DNA of 64,000 bases from Ceratothoa steindachneri (Eukaryota; Arthropoda; Malacostraca; Isopoda; Cymothoidae), in contig OZ018318.1 of assembly GCA_963969495.1 (NCBI GenBank), forward strand, positions 173,050,040 to 173,114,039, in the 5' to 3' direction. The notes beneath the pieces are model-generated. The model worked only from the letters and a program-made list of their open reading frames with translations, was not told the DNA's origin and ran no database searches. A program made the translations under genes and the position numbers. Every line of letters starts with the position of its first letter. The first letter of the stretch is position 1. Positions 1-11,189 of this stretch are shown here, one piece after another.

Positions 1-745
1 GACAATAATTTGATAATTGCTCCGAGCAAATGTCATTTTACCTTTAGCGCAATAGATTACTTAGGCTTCCACATAGGGAATAATCAATTAGCCTCTCAGG
101 AGGAAAAGATACAAACCATCATAAAAATACCACTGCCCGAAACCAAACTGCAGTTAAGTTCATTCATGGGTTCCGCATCCTTTTATCGGCAATTCATTCC
201 AAATTTGCCACCCTTTCTGCTTCCCTGTGCAAGTTCCTGAAGAAGAAGGCAAAATAGCAACTCGTTTAGACTCCGTTTTCAATAACCAGCTTCAAACAAC
301 AAGTAAACTCGGCTCTGCCCTGATATTAAGGATGCCCAATTCCGCCGATCCATTTGGCCTCCGGACCGACTTTAGAAATAACGGCATCGGTTGTGTATTA
401 GTTCAGTACGGAATCAATGATGCAGAGTTTTTCCATCGCTTACTTCAGCCGAAAGTGATTACCGCGCGAAAAGAATTACGCTGTGAATAAGCGAAAAGCC
501 CTCGCAATAATTTAACGAACTCAAAAATTTGAAATATATCTGATAGGGCAGGAAGTTGAATAGAGACCGATCATAAAACTTTGTCGTACAACCGAAATAT
601 TAAAAACAACAATGGTGAATTAATGCTCTGGGGTTTGTTCCTCTAAGAATTGCAGTTTAGGACACTGTACGTAAGAGGCTCTGAGAATTGTATAGCCGAT
701 AGCTTAAGCCGAAATCCGGTAGATTTCCTCCCAGGTGAATCTTGA
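1..745 (+). pseudogene. Ty3/gypsy pol remnant (RT end plus RNase H)
   Basis: Decayed C-terminal reverse transcriptase and RNase H of a Ty3/gypsy retrotransposon. The first frame shows the RT thumb signature (KCHF, YLGFHIG, then SSFMGSASFYRQFIP). A frameshift near 225-240 leads into an RNase H-like block with PFGLRTD and GIGCVL at about 350-400. Further frame changes near 490 lead to a block reading KALAII, then ETDHKTLSY after stops, and finally a tail with SENCIADSLSRNP ending at a stop near 745. That order (RT, RNase H, ADxLSR) is diagnostic for Ty3/gypsy. At least three frameshifts and several stops make it non-functional. The window starts inside the gene, so the upstream part is outside view. 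No integrase HHCC or DDE block follows. Confidence 0.85.
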
Positions 746-2040
746 GCCTACTATTTTTATTTTTTTTTGTATATATGTCCAAATAAATTTCGGTCAGAAA
801 AATGTACTCCTTTTATATTTAAATAAGCTTTACAATTATTTTTGGATCCGAAGCAGAAGTGCGCTCTCCTGAAAATTCAGTGTTTATAATCATGATTGTT
901 GTAAATTAGTTTTCTGGAGGGGGATAATAATCGATCTATGAAATTTTTTCCTGTCTCTCTTAGAACTTATTTTGTGCTTAATTATTTTTTATTCCTGATT
1001 TCTATATTTTGTGTCCTGTATTCCTTTGCTATTTTTTGTGATGCTGTTTTTTTTATTCCTTTTGAATTTAGTACAATGTGTTCTTTTATTTCGTGATGCG
1101 AAGGTATTACAACCCCTTTTTCATTTCCCGAGATGTCCCTTCTTCCGGAAGTTTCATCTTAAGGGGAGAGAAGATGTCAGAGAGAGAGAGAGAATCACGC
1201 GAACAAAGAGGCCTAGGGAGTATCTCACCGACGAAAGGACCTTCAGCCGGCGTCTTTCGGTAAACTTCCGGGGTGATAACGAAGTAAGACAAGTCAAACT
1301 GGAGCCCGGGAAACAAATCAGCGAAAAGGTGCTCAGAGCGTGCCCGCCGCGCCTTTGAGACGGAGTGGGAGCCACTTTCGACGGCAAACAAAATCGCTTC
1401 CGGCGAAGTCCTATATATTTCCTAGCACGGAAACGAGCAAAGCAGTATTCAAGCAGGAGTCAGGCAGTACTCACACAGTATCCAAGCAGTAATAGAGAAG
1501 ATTCGTTGGAATCAGCCAAAGACATGACGCACCATTTCTCAAACGACTCCCCGGCACCCTAAGGGCTCACAGGAAAGAAACCAGTTGTTCAGAGCTACGG
1601 CATTCAAGATGTAAATACACATTCTGAATTACGCGCTTCGCTTCTTGCCCTGCAAGGATACTCTCTCGAACAACCACTCGAGGACTCCTCTTGGGAAATC
1701 GTAAGCCTATTACAATATTCTTTATCACCGTCAAGAGGTGTGACGTTTTCCGACTATCAAGCTTCACCTCATCATCCCTTCCCGTTTTCTTTCGGGTAAA
1801 TATCGCGCTACTCACAGCTCGTGCTAAGCATTCATTGTAAATTAATTTTCTTTTCATGAACTATGAGTTTTTTCCATAGTGTATCATTTATTGTTAAATT
1901 CTTTTATTTGTTTGTATAATAGTAAATATTATTTTGTATCCCTTTTTTCAAATCCCAGAACAACACAAAAAGCTATTAAACTATTTGACTAAGTCGTCCA
2001 ACGGTAGAAAACGCACTAGCGTATCCTAAGCTTCCTTTCC
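746..2040 (+). mobile_element. Probable 3' LTR region of the gypsy remnant
   Basis: About 170 bp after the pol stop there is a polypurine tract (TGGAGGGGG at about 915-923), the expected primer for plus-strand synthesis just before a 3' LTR. The following kilobase has no coding frame, is locally GC-richer (1150-1400), and holds a short GA run at 1176-1190. The block about 1180-1300 resembles 10160-10286. I could not fix the right LTR end or a target duplication, so the boundaries are approximate. Between about 2040 and 2320 I see nothing further. Confidence 0.4.
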
Positions 2041-2324
2041 CGCGTCTAGGGAGGGCATACGAAGGTCAGTGAACCCTACCTGCCCTACGACAAAGAGCAA
2101 TGGACGGTGGAGAGATTACATTATATTATGTGGTTTCTCTACAGTTAATAGTAAATGAATACTTAATGTAATCGCTTGAAGAATGAGGAAAAAGCACCAT
2201 TTATCTCTTTAGAAAACATATATCAGGAGTGGATGCTGAGTGAGTGCAGCCGTTTGCACAGAGGAGTGAAAATATTGCATGGAAGATTTAAAGCTTATAA
2301 ATGATTTAAATATTCCCAAATTAC

Positions 2325-3945
2325 TTTTTTTTAAAGCCTAAACCATCTGGGACAGACCCAGATGTTTTTTGCCTCTATTTTTTAAGAAGTGTGCCACAGT
2401 TATAGCACCTAAATTAGCCTTAATATTTAGATTGATGCTGAAGCCTGGTAGTTTTCCATCTTGTTGGCGAAAGGCCAACATCACCCCCATTCCTAATGGA
2501 GCTTCAGCTTCAACTTATCTTTCTGAATATCACCCCATATCTATTACATCTATTATATCCAAGATTCTTAAGCATCTTTGGGCTAAACGGCTATCCAAAT
2601 TTTGTGAAAATTTTAACTTATTACCTGATTCTTAATTTGGATTCCGTAAAGATTTGGGAACTTGTGATGCAGTGTTTGACTCTGTCTCATGATCTGCAGT
2701 CATTTCTGGACCGTGGGTTTGAATCTCGTGACGTTAATATTGATCTGAGTTCTTTTTTTGACGTGCTAAACCATAAGGCTTTCTGATCTATAAGTTGAAA
2801 CTTCTTGGTATTGGTGGAAGTCTTCTTAAAATCTTTACGGATTTCTTAAATAATAGATCTCAGTATGTAATTGTTGATGGAATCTCTTCTTCTTCTTCTT
2901 CAGTGCCTGTTGTTTCTGCTGTTCCACGGGTCAGTGTTCTTGTTTTCTTATTACTTTTACTTCCAATATGGGTTCTCCTCTTGAAAATAAACTTATATCT
3001 TATGCCAATGATACTACAATTTATTCCTCTGCTAACTCTCCTAGTAACAGAGGTGAAGTTACTGCGTCCTTGAACCGAGATTTGGCTAGTATCACTTATT
3101 AGTGTCAACTTTGGGGCATGAAACTTAATGATAGCAAAACTTATTCTATTACTATCAGCAGATTCCGTAATTGGATCCACTTCATCCTTGTTTGCATATT
3201 TCTAGTGAACAGGTAGAGGAAGTTTCTGTTTTGCTTTTGTTGGGGGTATTTTTTTAAATCTAAGCTTACTTTTGAGAAGCACATATGTTTCTTATATTCT
3301 TTAATTGCCCAGAAGACGGGTTTACTTCTTAAATGCTTGAAAAACTTTGGTGTTGATTCCACAGTAATAAAATCTTTTTATGCTTTCATCTTGCATCATT
3401 TTGAGTACTGTGCTCCTGTTCGGATGTCTGCTGCCCACTCCAATTTGACATTGCTCGATAGAGCTTGGAATTCTATTAAGTTCATCTCCCTAGAGCTTTC
3501 TTCGAATTTTACCATCGGCGGCAAGTTGGCGGACTTAGTGTTTTATTTAAAGTTTTTATAATAATCGGAATCCTTTACACAGTGTCTTGCCTGGACCTTT
3601 TAATCCTGTCCATGTAACAAGGTATACTCTTAGTCTTAATGATTTTGCTATGAATCCTATGAATGCTTCCACTATGAAATTTTCTCGGTGTTTTGTTCCT
3701 TCACTGGTCAAAATCAATTATTCAATGATATTGTCTCTTCTCCTAACATCTTTACATTTAAATCTCGATTAAATATTTATTTATTACAGTAACTCCTCAT
3801 TCTTTATTCAGGCTTACTAGGGGTCTGTTTCCTTTTGTTGCCTCTGCCTTTCTCGAGTACCCCTGGTATTTTGTGCGAATTCAATTCTGCTCTACCTGCT
3901 CCCTGGGGGAAGGCTTTGGTAGCTTGATGATAAAAATAATAATTT
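2325..3945 (+). pseudogene. LINE (non-LTR retrotransposon) ORF2 remnant, Jockey-like RT
   Basis: Reading across three frames gives the conserved RT blocks of a Jockey/I-type LINE in order: KPSGTDPDG (about 2337), LALIFRLMLKPGSFPSCW with ANITPIP (2410-2495), YHPISITSIISKIL (about 2525), a degraded FGFRKDLGT (2638), a VNIDLSSFFDVLNHKA motif-A block (2733), LLGIGGSLLKIFTDFLNNRSQ (2798), and a YANDT motif C near 3001, where the usual YADDT has N for D. The downstream EYCAPV block (3405) and a 3' tail ending in an ATAATAATTT-type run near 3940 complete the 3' half. The endonuclease domain is absent, which fits 5' truncation. Stops and frameshifts are frequent, so it is dead. It lies directly after the gypsy remnant with no functional link. 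Confidence 0.85.
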
Positions 3946-5284
3946 CATAATAAGAAACCAATTGAGATTTAGCTGGAATTGCTCTGGCCATCATATTATG
4001 TCTACGCTATTTATCAGAAATATAAGAAGACTTATATAGAAAATGTGCCTGTACTTTAAATAACGGATCCGGCAAAGACAAAGAGAGATTACAGGAGGAA
4101 GAGTGGGCAAAATTTTTACTAGAGACTGTTCCAAGTTAATGAAAAAGCTTATTACAGACGCTTGAATGTTTTAATAGCTAACAATGTGCATGCAACAAAA
4201 TAATCATTAGTATTTTTCATGTGGAAACCTTTGTGCTGTGTTAATTTGTTTAATATTACTGGACTTAATTTTTTGTGTCGGGGACTTTTAATCATTTTTT
4301 GTATTATCTTTAGAAGGAATATGCAATATTAAATTTATCCCTGAAAATATCCAAATTTTCGGTGGACAAATGATTGAAAAGATTACAGAAGTAACGTCAC
4401 TTTAAACTTCTGTTCTAACTTGCAAACGAAGCCCTCGAAAAATTGGAACTTACATAAAATAATATCTCCAAATCTATTCCATTTCTTCCCTGCAATCTAC
4501 ATTTTCATTTTTCCGTGTCGTAAGATAAAAAGAAAAGTAATTAGATGCAAAAAGAATCTTTTCATTTAAGGAGAAATCAATAAAATGAACCCTGAACTAA
4601 ACATCACGAAGTTACTTTACCGTTTTAACGAGATAAAGGATCTTTTCACTCTATTAACCGATTCTTGAGTCCTTCTCTGGACGGATACTAATATTCTACA
4701 AAGCTTTGCTCGATCATGAATTCAGATAACAAAATAGTAGATGTAGCAAAAGAATTATTCGTTTCAGAAATGTTTCCCTTGGCTTTTCCTCTCAAAGTTA
4801 CAGCGTTGGATTTATATTCAATGATTTAATTCGAATCACATCTCTCAAGGTGCCACTCACCTTCCCGTGACTTTTAAGGTATGCTTATGTGTATAGTTTT
4901 TTAGTTACCAAATTTTATGCCTTTTGCGATATTAAAAGCATTTATGGAAATCCTTAAATGTAATGTAACGACTAACGAACCATTATTTAAGGAGAATTGT
5001 GATATGTTCGATATTAGAAATTAGGCATAAGTTAAGCACGACTTATCTTTTAGTATAACGCCTCCAACTTAGATGAGTACTTGTTTCGATAACAATACTT
5101 AAACCTTTAAATAGGCTTATAACTATATTTGAGTAGATAATCGGGGGATATGTTGAAAGAGAAACTCCAGCTATGACATCAGCGTAAGTTCACTATTTCA
5201 CCCAGTGGACTATTTATACAGTGGTCATTAGAGTGAATCCTAAACGGAAAACGAGTAGGAATGTTTTAGTCGCATATTTAGGTA
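3946..5284. other. AT-rich spacer, nothing recognised
   Basis: No open frame of coding character, no RNA gene and no repeat boundary that I can support; only short poly-A and poly-T rich stretches. Confidence 0.5.
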
Positions 5285-6011
5285 CAAGGGGCGGTGCAGA
5301 CTCGAGCTGGCGGAATAAAAAGTAGTCGCTAGGGGCCAGATCTACGACTGTAGGGGAAATGGTTGAGCTCCTGGAATCCGCACTCGCGCAAGGCAGCTTG
5401 TGCAACTCTGGCCTTGTGGACTTTGACGTCGTTGAAGTCAATCATGGGGCGTGAGGTTTCGTGAAGTTTCTAGGGACCCAACGGACAGAGACCTTGGTCA
5501 TGTCCAAATCGTCGTGGATGATGTTGATAACACTTCCATGTGATATTCCAAGTTCTCGCTCGATTTCTTCGACCTTCACCCGTTGATTTTTAAGGATCAT
5601 CCTCTCCACACGGGCCACATTGTCCTCGTTGGTCACATCAGACGGGCGTTCTGGACGGGGTCATCTTCAAGGGACTCACGACCATTGCGGAACTTTCTAT
5701 TCCAGTGAGCAATGGTTGCATAGGAAGGGGCGGTGACGGTGTACACTGCAACCATGCGTTCATGGATCTCTTTTGCATTCTTGCCTTCCTTGGTCAAAAA
5801 TCTGATCACTGCGTGGTGCTCAACCTTCCTATATTGCTGAAAGATTTGTGACTGACGATTTGCGATTACCTACTGCTTCTTAAATAGACGAGGTAGAAAC
5901 GTGAAGCTGCAGGTCCTGACTTGCCATAACTTGTCCTAACACCCCCACAAACAGCCATCCCCCTTCCTCTGTTTTGCCCTACCGATTCGCAAACTTATTG
6001 ACCTCTCCTCG
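5285..6011 (-). mobile_element. Mariner copy with two internal deletions
   Basis: A mariner element on the minus strand. The 5' inverted repeat (at the right, ending 6011, next to TA at 6012-6013) reads like that of the 22.1-kb copy. The minus frame at 5442-5636 gives the N-terminal helix-turn-helix part: TNEDNVARVERMI, VEEIERELGISHGSV and VSVRWVPRNF. The frame then jumps from just after WVPRN directly to the KVHKARVAQAALRE region, the same 360-bp gap as the 48.4-kb copy, removing the first two catalytic aspartates. LAPSDYFLF, holding the third aspartate, survives near 5330. Immediately after it a second deletion runs to an 11-bp remnant of the 3' inverted repeat (CAAGGGGCGGT at 5285), bordered by TA at 5283-5284. 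The element is 727 bp and cannot encode a transposase. Confidence 0.85.
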
Positions 6012-6160
6012 TACATGTTCATAATCAACAAAAAACAACCAACATCGTACAATCCATACAATAAAACTTTCTGCAATTTCAACCTTTTCTTTATGAAACT
6101 ATATTCGGTTTAACATTGAAATGCCATAGTTTATTTTTTCTAGGAATAAAATTTTATGTT

Positions 6161-6384
6161 AATTTAGTAATAAATAAATTAGCCACTATACTTACTCTGC
6201 GATCCCATTCCCTCAAATCATCCACTTTCTGTATGCAGGATCTTGATTAACTAGTATTAGCCAATTGCTAAATTCACTCTTTGTATTTTGAAAAATAATC
6301 TAATCTTGCATACAGAAAGTGGATGATTTGAGGGAATAGGATTGCAGTGTAAGAATAGTGGCTAATTTATTTATTACTAAAATT
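6161..6384. repeat. Foldback (inverted-repeat) element
   Basis: Two arms of about 79 bp (6161-6239 and 6305-6384) are near-perfect reverse complements around a 65-bp AT-rich centre. The arms share the block TGGATGATTTGAGGGAAT and a GCTAATTTATTTATTACTAA end. There is no coding capacity. The layout is that of a miniature inverted-repeat or foldback transposon, and a transcript would form a long hairpin. I could not define a target duplication. Confidence 0.75.
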
Positions 6385-8360
6385 GGTTTATCTGAAGACT
6401 AAAAATAGGACTGAGCGAGTCAGCAACGCCCATTCTCATCACATATATGTACTTATTTTGTACGCAATGTCATTGTTAACTGCGTTCACACAGGATGAGG
6501 TCGTCTATGCTCCACTTGAGTTGAATTAGCAGGGTCATCAACGCCATCGATAAGAGGGGCCAAGACGCTGAAAAAAAGATTAGCAGCTTTCTGCTAAATT
6601 GGCATAAATAGGTTGGATTGCACTCGTAATTCTAATGGAATTTATGCTCCTTGACCTCACCTTGTGCAAACGTTGTTCAAAATGACATTAAAGTACAAAG
6701 GAAATGTCTTTGATTTGTTGTTACTATGTCAGTCAAGCAGGTTAACTCGCTTCATTATGTTAACTGAATGAGTGATTGGAATGCGATATGTATCTGTAGG
6801 AAAACAAGGACGATGTATGTTGTGAATACATTTACATTCTTAATATTTAAATTCTTCACATTTACATTCTTAATATTTTTACATTCTTAAAATGGTTTCA
6901 AATCTTGTCTCCTAAATTCATTTTTGCTATAATTCTCAAATTAAACGCTATCATGTTATGACCACAGTTTATCACTTTTGATCATAATTCCATCTCCTGG
7001 GTATTGTTTTTGTATCATTTATCAATAGAGCTACCCACTAAGCAAGTTTATAGTTATATAAAGTAACTTTCGTAATATAAAACCTGCAAATGGTTATTAA
7101 AATTAAAAATCTTAAATAATTCTTTCAATTCAGGGCGAAAATTACCATCAGCTCCTACCTAAAGAGTGCTAATAAAGAAAACTACACTAGTAGCCATAAT
7201 ATATGGGTCAGTAAGAACAAGTGTATTTAAATATAGAAGTTTAAAAATTTTGAGGCTATATATTATACACATATTTATATATATCTAATATCTATTTTTC
7301 GTTAAAATTTCAAATGAATGGAATAAATATTTCGTAAGTTATGAGAAAATAAATAAACCATCTTCCAAATTGCAGCGGCCCAAAGTTAAGGGTCACTTAG
7401 GAAAACAATGTAGAATAGAACAAGAACGAAAAAGTAAACCCTTACTATAAATATTCTGTGAACATCCCTTTACCATCAATGATCTCCTGACATCTGTTAC
7501 CACAGAACTGAAATAATTCTCAGAGTTCGTCTTGGTTCTTTGAATTTCTCCTTCGTCTTCGGGAAGCGCCTCGCTCTGTTAAGAGATTCGCTTGTTCTCT
7601 CAAATTTCTCTCATCTGCGCTTTCTTTTACCTTAGACATCAAAGAACTAACTGTTATAAGAGAAATTGACGGATGGTGTTCATCTAATTTACCTTGGCGC
7701 ACCACTTCAGCCCAAACCTTCTCTGGAGCGCAGTGTCTTTTGGGTCTGAAAGTGGTTAAGTAGAATATAATAAATAGGGATGAAATAAGCGGACTCGAGA
7801 CAGAACACGAGGAATATCGCTCGGTTTCTTAATCTTCTTTGATCTTTGGTCAATAACAACTTCTGTAGTTTTATTAAGAAAATAATTTGAAATTAATTGG
7901 GAGAGTAGAAATTTCGAGTCTACAAGTTAATTTGAACTTCATAATCGAGAAATTAAATTTATTTTCCTTGACGACCTTAATCTATAGAAGAAAATTATGT
8001 GGATGGAAGTGAGGGTTGTTAAGAAGAACGGAGGATAGAAATATATTAAATGCATAAGAGCCTTGTGAAATTCAAAGCATATATTTTCCTTCCTAACCAA
8101 CGATACCGAAAATAAGAACAAGAAACTAGACTATTTCACACCTAGAATAGTAGTGATTATAATATGTATTTTTTATGAGGGTTTTAACTTGAATATTGGA
8201 ATTAATTTAATCTATGATGTGATAAATCCTCTAGCAACGTATTTTTTTGAAAGGAATGAACATCTGAAGTCTAACTTGTGATTAATGCATGGATTTTTTT
8301 AGGGAATAATTACGGAAATTAAATATTAACATGGGTACTTGCAGTCATTTGGGGAATAAA
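6385..8360. other. AT-rich spacer, no supported gene
   Basis: I see no protein family. A minus-strand 61-aa frame at 7520-7705 with an arginine-rich run (ASRRRRRNSKN) has a protein-like composition, but it has no recognisable domain and no partner exon, so I do not call it a gene. Confidence 0.4.
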
Positions 8361-8792
8361 TTATAACACATGTATGTAATTTTTCCTTTTGTGATTTAAA
8401 ACAAAATAAATATTTAGTCTTTTCAAACGAAAAATTGAGGTGAGTTGTACAAAACATTCTGTGCTTAGAGTGTAGCAGGAGGACGTCAAATTTGAGTGCA
8501 GAATGGGCAATTGCTTTGTGGGGGGAGGGACGTTTCTCTTGGGAATTGTGGGATTATGACATAATCCAGCGATGGTGGAACCGTTCTTGTCGCCAGGGGG
8601 GCACCGTTCCGCATCAAGGATAAGTGGAGATCCTTGCCACGATAAGAAAATTTGTACTCTATCTGAAAGGATTAGTAGTAGAGGAAAGAGTAAGTTTGGT
8701 ACGTTGAGAGGGCGGAGAGGGAAAGGATAGCGGAAAGAGTGCGAAGCTATGTTCATACCCACGCTAGGGTGAGTAACATCGTATTCGCCCAA
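8361..8792 (-). other. Unrecognised 143-codon open frame
   Basis: A long open frame for this AT-rich background, starting MGEYDVTHPSVG. It is proline- and leucine-rich, with no signal peptide, repeat or motif that I recognise, and no initiation context that helps. It may be chance or a decayed fragment of a repeat. The high serine, proline and cysteine content with scattered basic residues does not suggest a folded enzyme. Confidence 0.15.
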
Positions 8793-10122
8793 TAAGGGAC
8801 CAGGTCATGGCTCCTTGAATGTTTTTTATATTCGTTTCTGGGATCGAACCACTGCTTTGACATTATGGTTCAGATATTCCATGTCGTATTCACTAGAGAG
8901 AAAAGATCTCTCCTCTTTCTGAGACCACACCATTTGTGTGTTCCCAGAAAGTAAGAATGAAGGATATTGGATATGTTCCTTATTTCAATGTTGCTTATTT
9001 AAATTCAATCTATACTTTTCTGCTATGTTCTTTCCTGACGAAGGAACCACCTTTCGGAGAAAAGGTTTCAATTTCTATTTCACACATCAAGATTCTCAAG
9101 GTTTGGCTATGGAGATAATCTGATTACGCCTTAAGTTTTAAATTTTCGTTCTCAAATGGCGTTTTGATTACAAAGGCAGATCTCTCTTTGTCCTAACGAA
9201 ATCTTTGATTTATTAATTCTTCAGCTTCTTTCGATGTCTTTAAAAATGAATGTTTCGTATGCATTCAGCTGAGCTCTGTTCAAGGGTATGCAGATTAAGG
9301 CGTAGTGTGGCAACCAATTTTAAGACACATTTCAGGTTTGTTAGAGCAGACCATTCCAAATTCGGAAATGAAGACGAAAAATATCTGAAAAAAATCGTAA
9401 TAACCCTTTTTTTGGTGGCCAAATTTGACTAAGAAATTATTTTTTCCTAAGGGTGAGGCTGGTTGTATTTAGTTATCATAGTTCTCGTCTTTGAAGCTAG
9501 AAATGGGTAATTGTCGTAGAGGAGGAAATTTTCTACTTTAATTCCTTATGTTTCTAAGGTTTAGGCACTTTTGAGCTTGGGGAATTTCACGTTGGAAAAC
9601 TACTCGGAGGGCACTATAAATTATTCAATTATGACGAATTTATGAGATATTTACAGAGTATTTCCTATGGAAGGATATGGCGTCACCTTTTTGAATGTAT
9701 GTTATAGATTCACTCATTGGGTCTAAGATGAGTAAAAGAACTAGAACATCAACAATTCACACTGTCTTTAGCTCCTGACTTCCACAACTATCTTATTATG
9801 AGCTGCGAGCAAACAAACAGGTTTGAAGATAAATTCACTATGTAAAAGACAAAAAATACAAGAGGAACAAGGATGTTATTCATAAGGTATCCGAAGCCCT
9901 AACTGAGATTTTGAAAAAAAAGCAGGGAATCCAGTTGGACCGATCAAGAATGTTAAAACCAAATTGCTTGATTGGTGGCAGAAGCGTCTGTGGTTCAAAA
10001 CGAGGCATGAATGCCACTAAGAGTAAGAAGTTTATGTGTAGGCCATGAATGGTCTTTTGCAGTCTCCTTCTTTTCTTATGTTCTTATGTTTATCTCATCA
10101 TTTGGTCAACTTTTTGATATAG

Positions 10123-10124
<2 letters not shown>
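8793..10124. other. Spacer with a weak hammerhead-like core at 9035
   Basis: No gene. At 9035-9041 the sequence CTGACGA matches the hammerhead core CUGANGA, and GAAA with a short helix and TTC follow at 9059-9069. I cannot form a convincing stem I, so this is at best a decayed motif. Confidence 0.3.

Positions 10125-10188
<64 letters not shown>
10125..10188. repeat. (GA)n microsatellite
   Basis: An uninterrupted GA dinucleotide run of about 64 bp. It lies at the position where the related segment near 1176 has a much shorter GA run, so it probably expanded inside an LTR-derived sequence. Confidence 0.95.
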
Positions 10189-10191
<3 letters not shown>

Positions 10192-10286
10192 AGGAAAGCG
10201 AGTCGCGCAGACAAAGAAAAAAAGAAGTATCTCAAGGACGAAGAACATCCCATCAGGACCTTTCGTTAAGCTTTGGAGTGATATCC
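10160..10286 (+). repeat. LTR-derived segment shared with 1180-1300
   Basis: After the GA run both loci read, with substitutions, a GCGCAGACAAAG-type block, GTATCTCAAGGACGAA, AGGACCTT and TTTCGTTAAGC, then GGAGTGATATCCG here versus GGGGTGATAACG at about 1270. The match stops where the minus-strand RT frame begins, so this is an insertion or recombination joint between two retroelements. Confidence 0.5.
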
Positions 10287-11182
10287 GTTCGATAGGTCTA
10301 GTTTAATGGCCATATCTCCTTCTTGTTTTCTTTGAAGGACCTTACCGAAATTGGGTAGTTTGAAGCTTGGGGGTGTGAAGATTTTTGTAACCGAGGACAT
10401 ATCGTATATTAAGCTCATTGATTCGTTAGGTTTGGCGGCCCCAAAGACGCGATGGGCCTGAGTAATGTTGTTGGTGGCTTCTAATACATCGTGTTTAACT
10501 AGCTCTTCTACTGAGCTGAGCATTCAGGGGTCCGAACTCTCGAAATGCTTATAACCTTTGGGAAGGAATATCTTTACTCTCTTTCTCTGAGCACTTTTTA
10601 TTACATTGTTCACTGGCGGAACCTGGCTCAGGTCCCCTGGTTGGGACATCTTGATAGAGGAAAGAACTTTGTGATTTTTTGGCTGAAGAGGATCAATAGC
10701 GGGACTTATTTGGTCTTGTCCGTTGTCGTCCGTGTTGTCTTTATTGATATTCTTTTTGGTTTTTGCCTGTTCTTTGTCTTTAGGTTCAGTGATGTCCGGA
10801 GGTCTGCTTAAGTAGTTTATGAAAGGGTCCGTGCTTGTAGATTCTTGTATTGAAGCGGATTTGTTTATGTTTATAACTGTAGGAACTGCAAGACCTTGTT
10901 GTGGTAATATTGTTACCAAAGGAGCACTGGGGGAAGTTGTACTGGTGCTGTTACCGTGTCTATAATATGGAGAACCGAAAGTTCACCTGCTGCCTTTTCC
11001 AAATTGGCCTGTACGATAAAGAGATTAGGGTAACTTGCGACCTGCCTTACCGAAGTAGGCCTAGTTATAGTTAAAGTTACACGGTCTTCCAGATTAACAT
11101 CAAATATTTGTGAGATCCGGACATCTGGAGGTTCCCAGGAATATGGAACACCGTTAGAATCAAAGTACGCACTGTTGCACAT
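10280..11182 (-). pseudogene. Retroelement polyprotein fragment with RT motif
   Basis: On the minus strand one frame, broken by a single stop near 10524, runs from a polar linker into an RT fingers-palm segment: SSVEELVKHDVLEA, RVFGAAKP, SLIYDMS, FTPPSFKLPN, and KLDLSNGYHS as RT motif A with its first catalytic aspartate. The frame is then cut by the LTR-like joint at 10286, so the YxDD box is missing. Upstream, the 89-aa frame at 10913-11182 ends in LHIIDTVTAPVQL, which could be a retropepsin DTG site changed to DTV; that is inference. The protein is retroelement-like, but I could not assign it confidently to Ty3/gypsy or another clade. The linker composition (S, T, P, K-rich) suggests a fused gag-pol layout. 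Confidence 0.5.
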
Positions 11183-11189
11183 GTAGGAG

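Noticed and set aside
8850..8864. GGTTCGATCCC (minus), a perfect tRNA B-box
   Set aside because: No matching A-box, acceptor or anticodon stems in the expected places; a SINE head is possible but unsupported.
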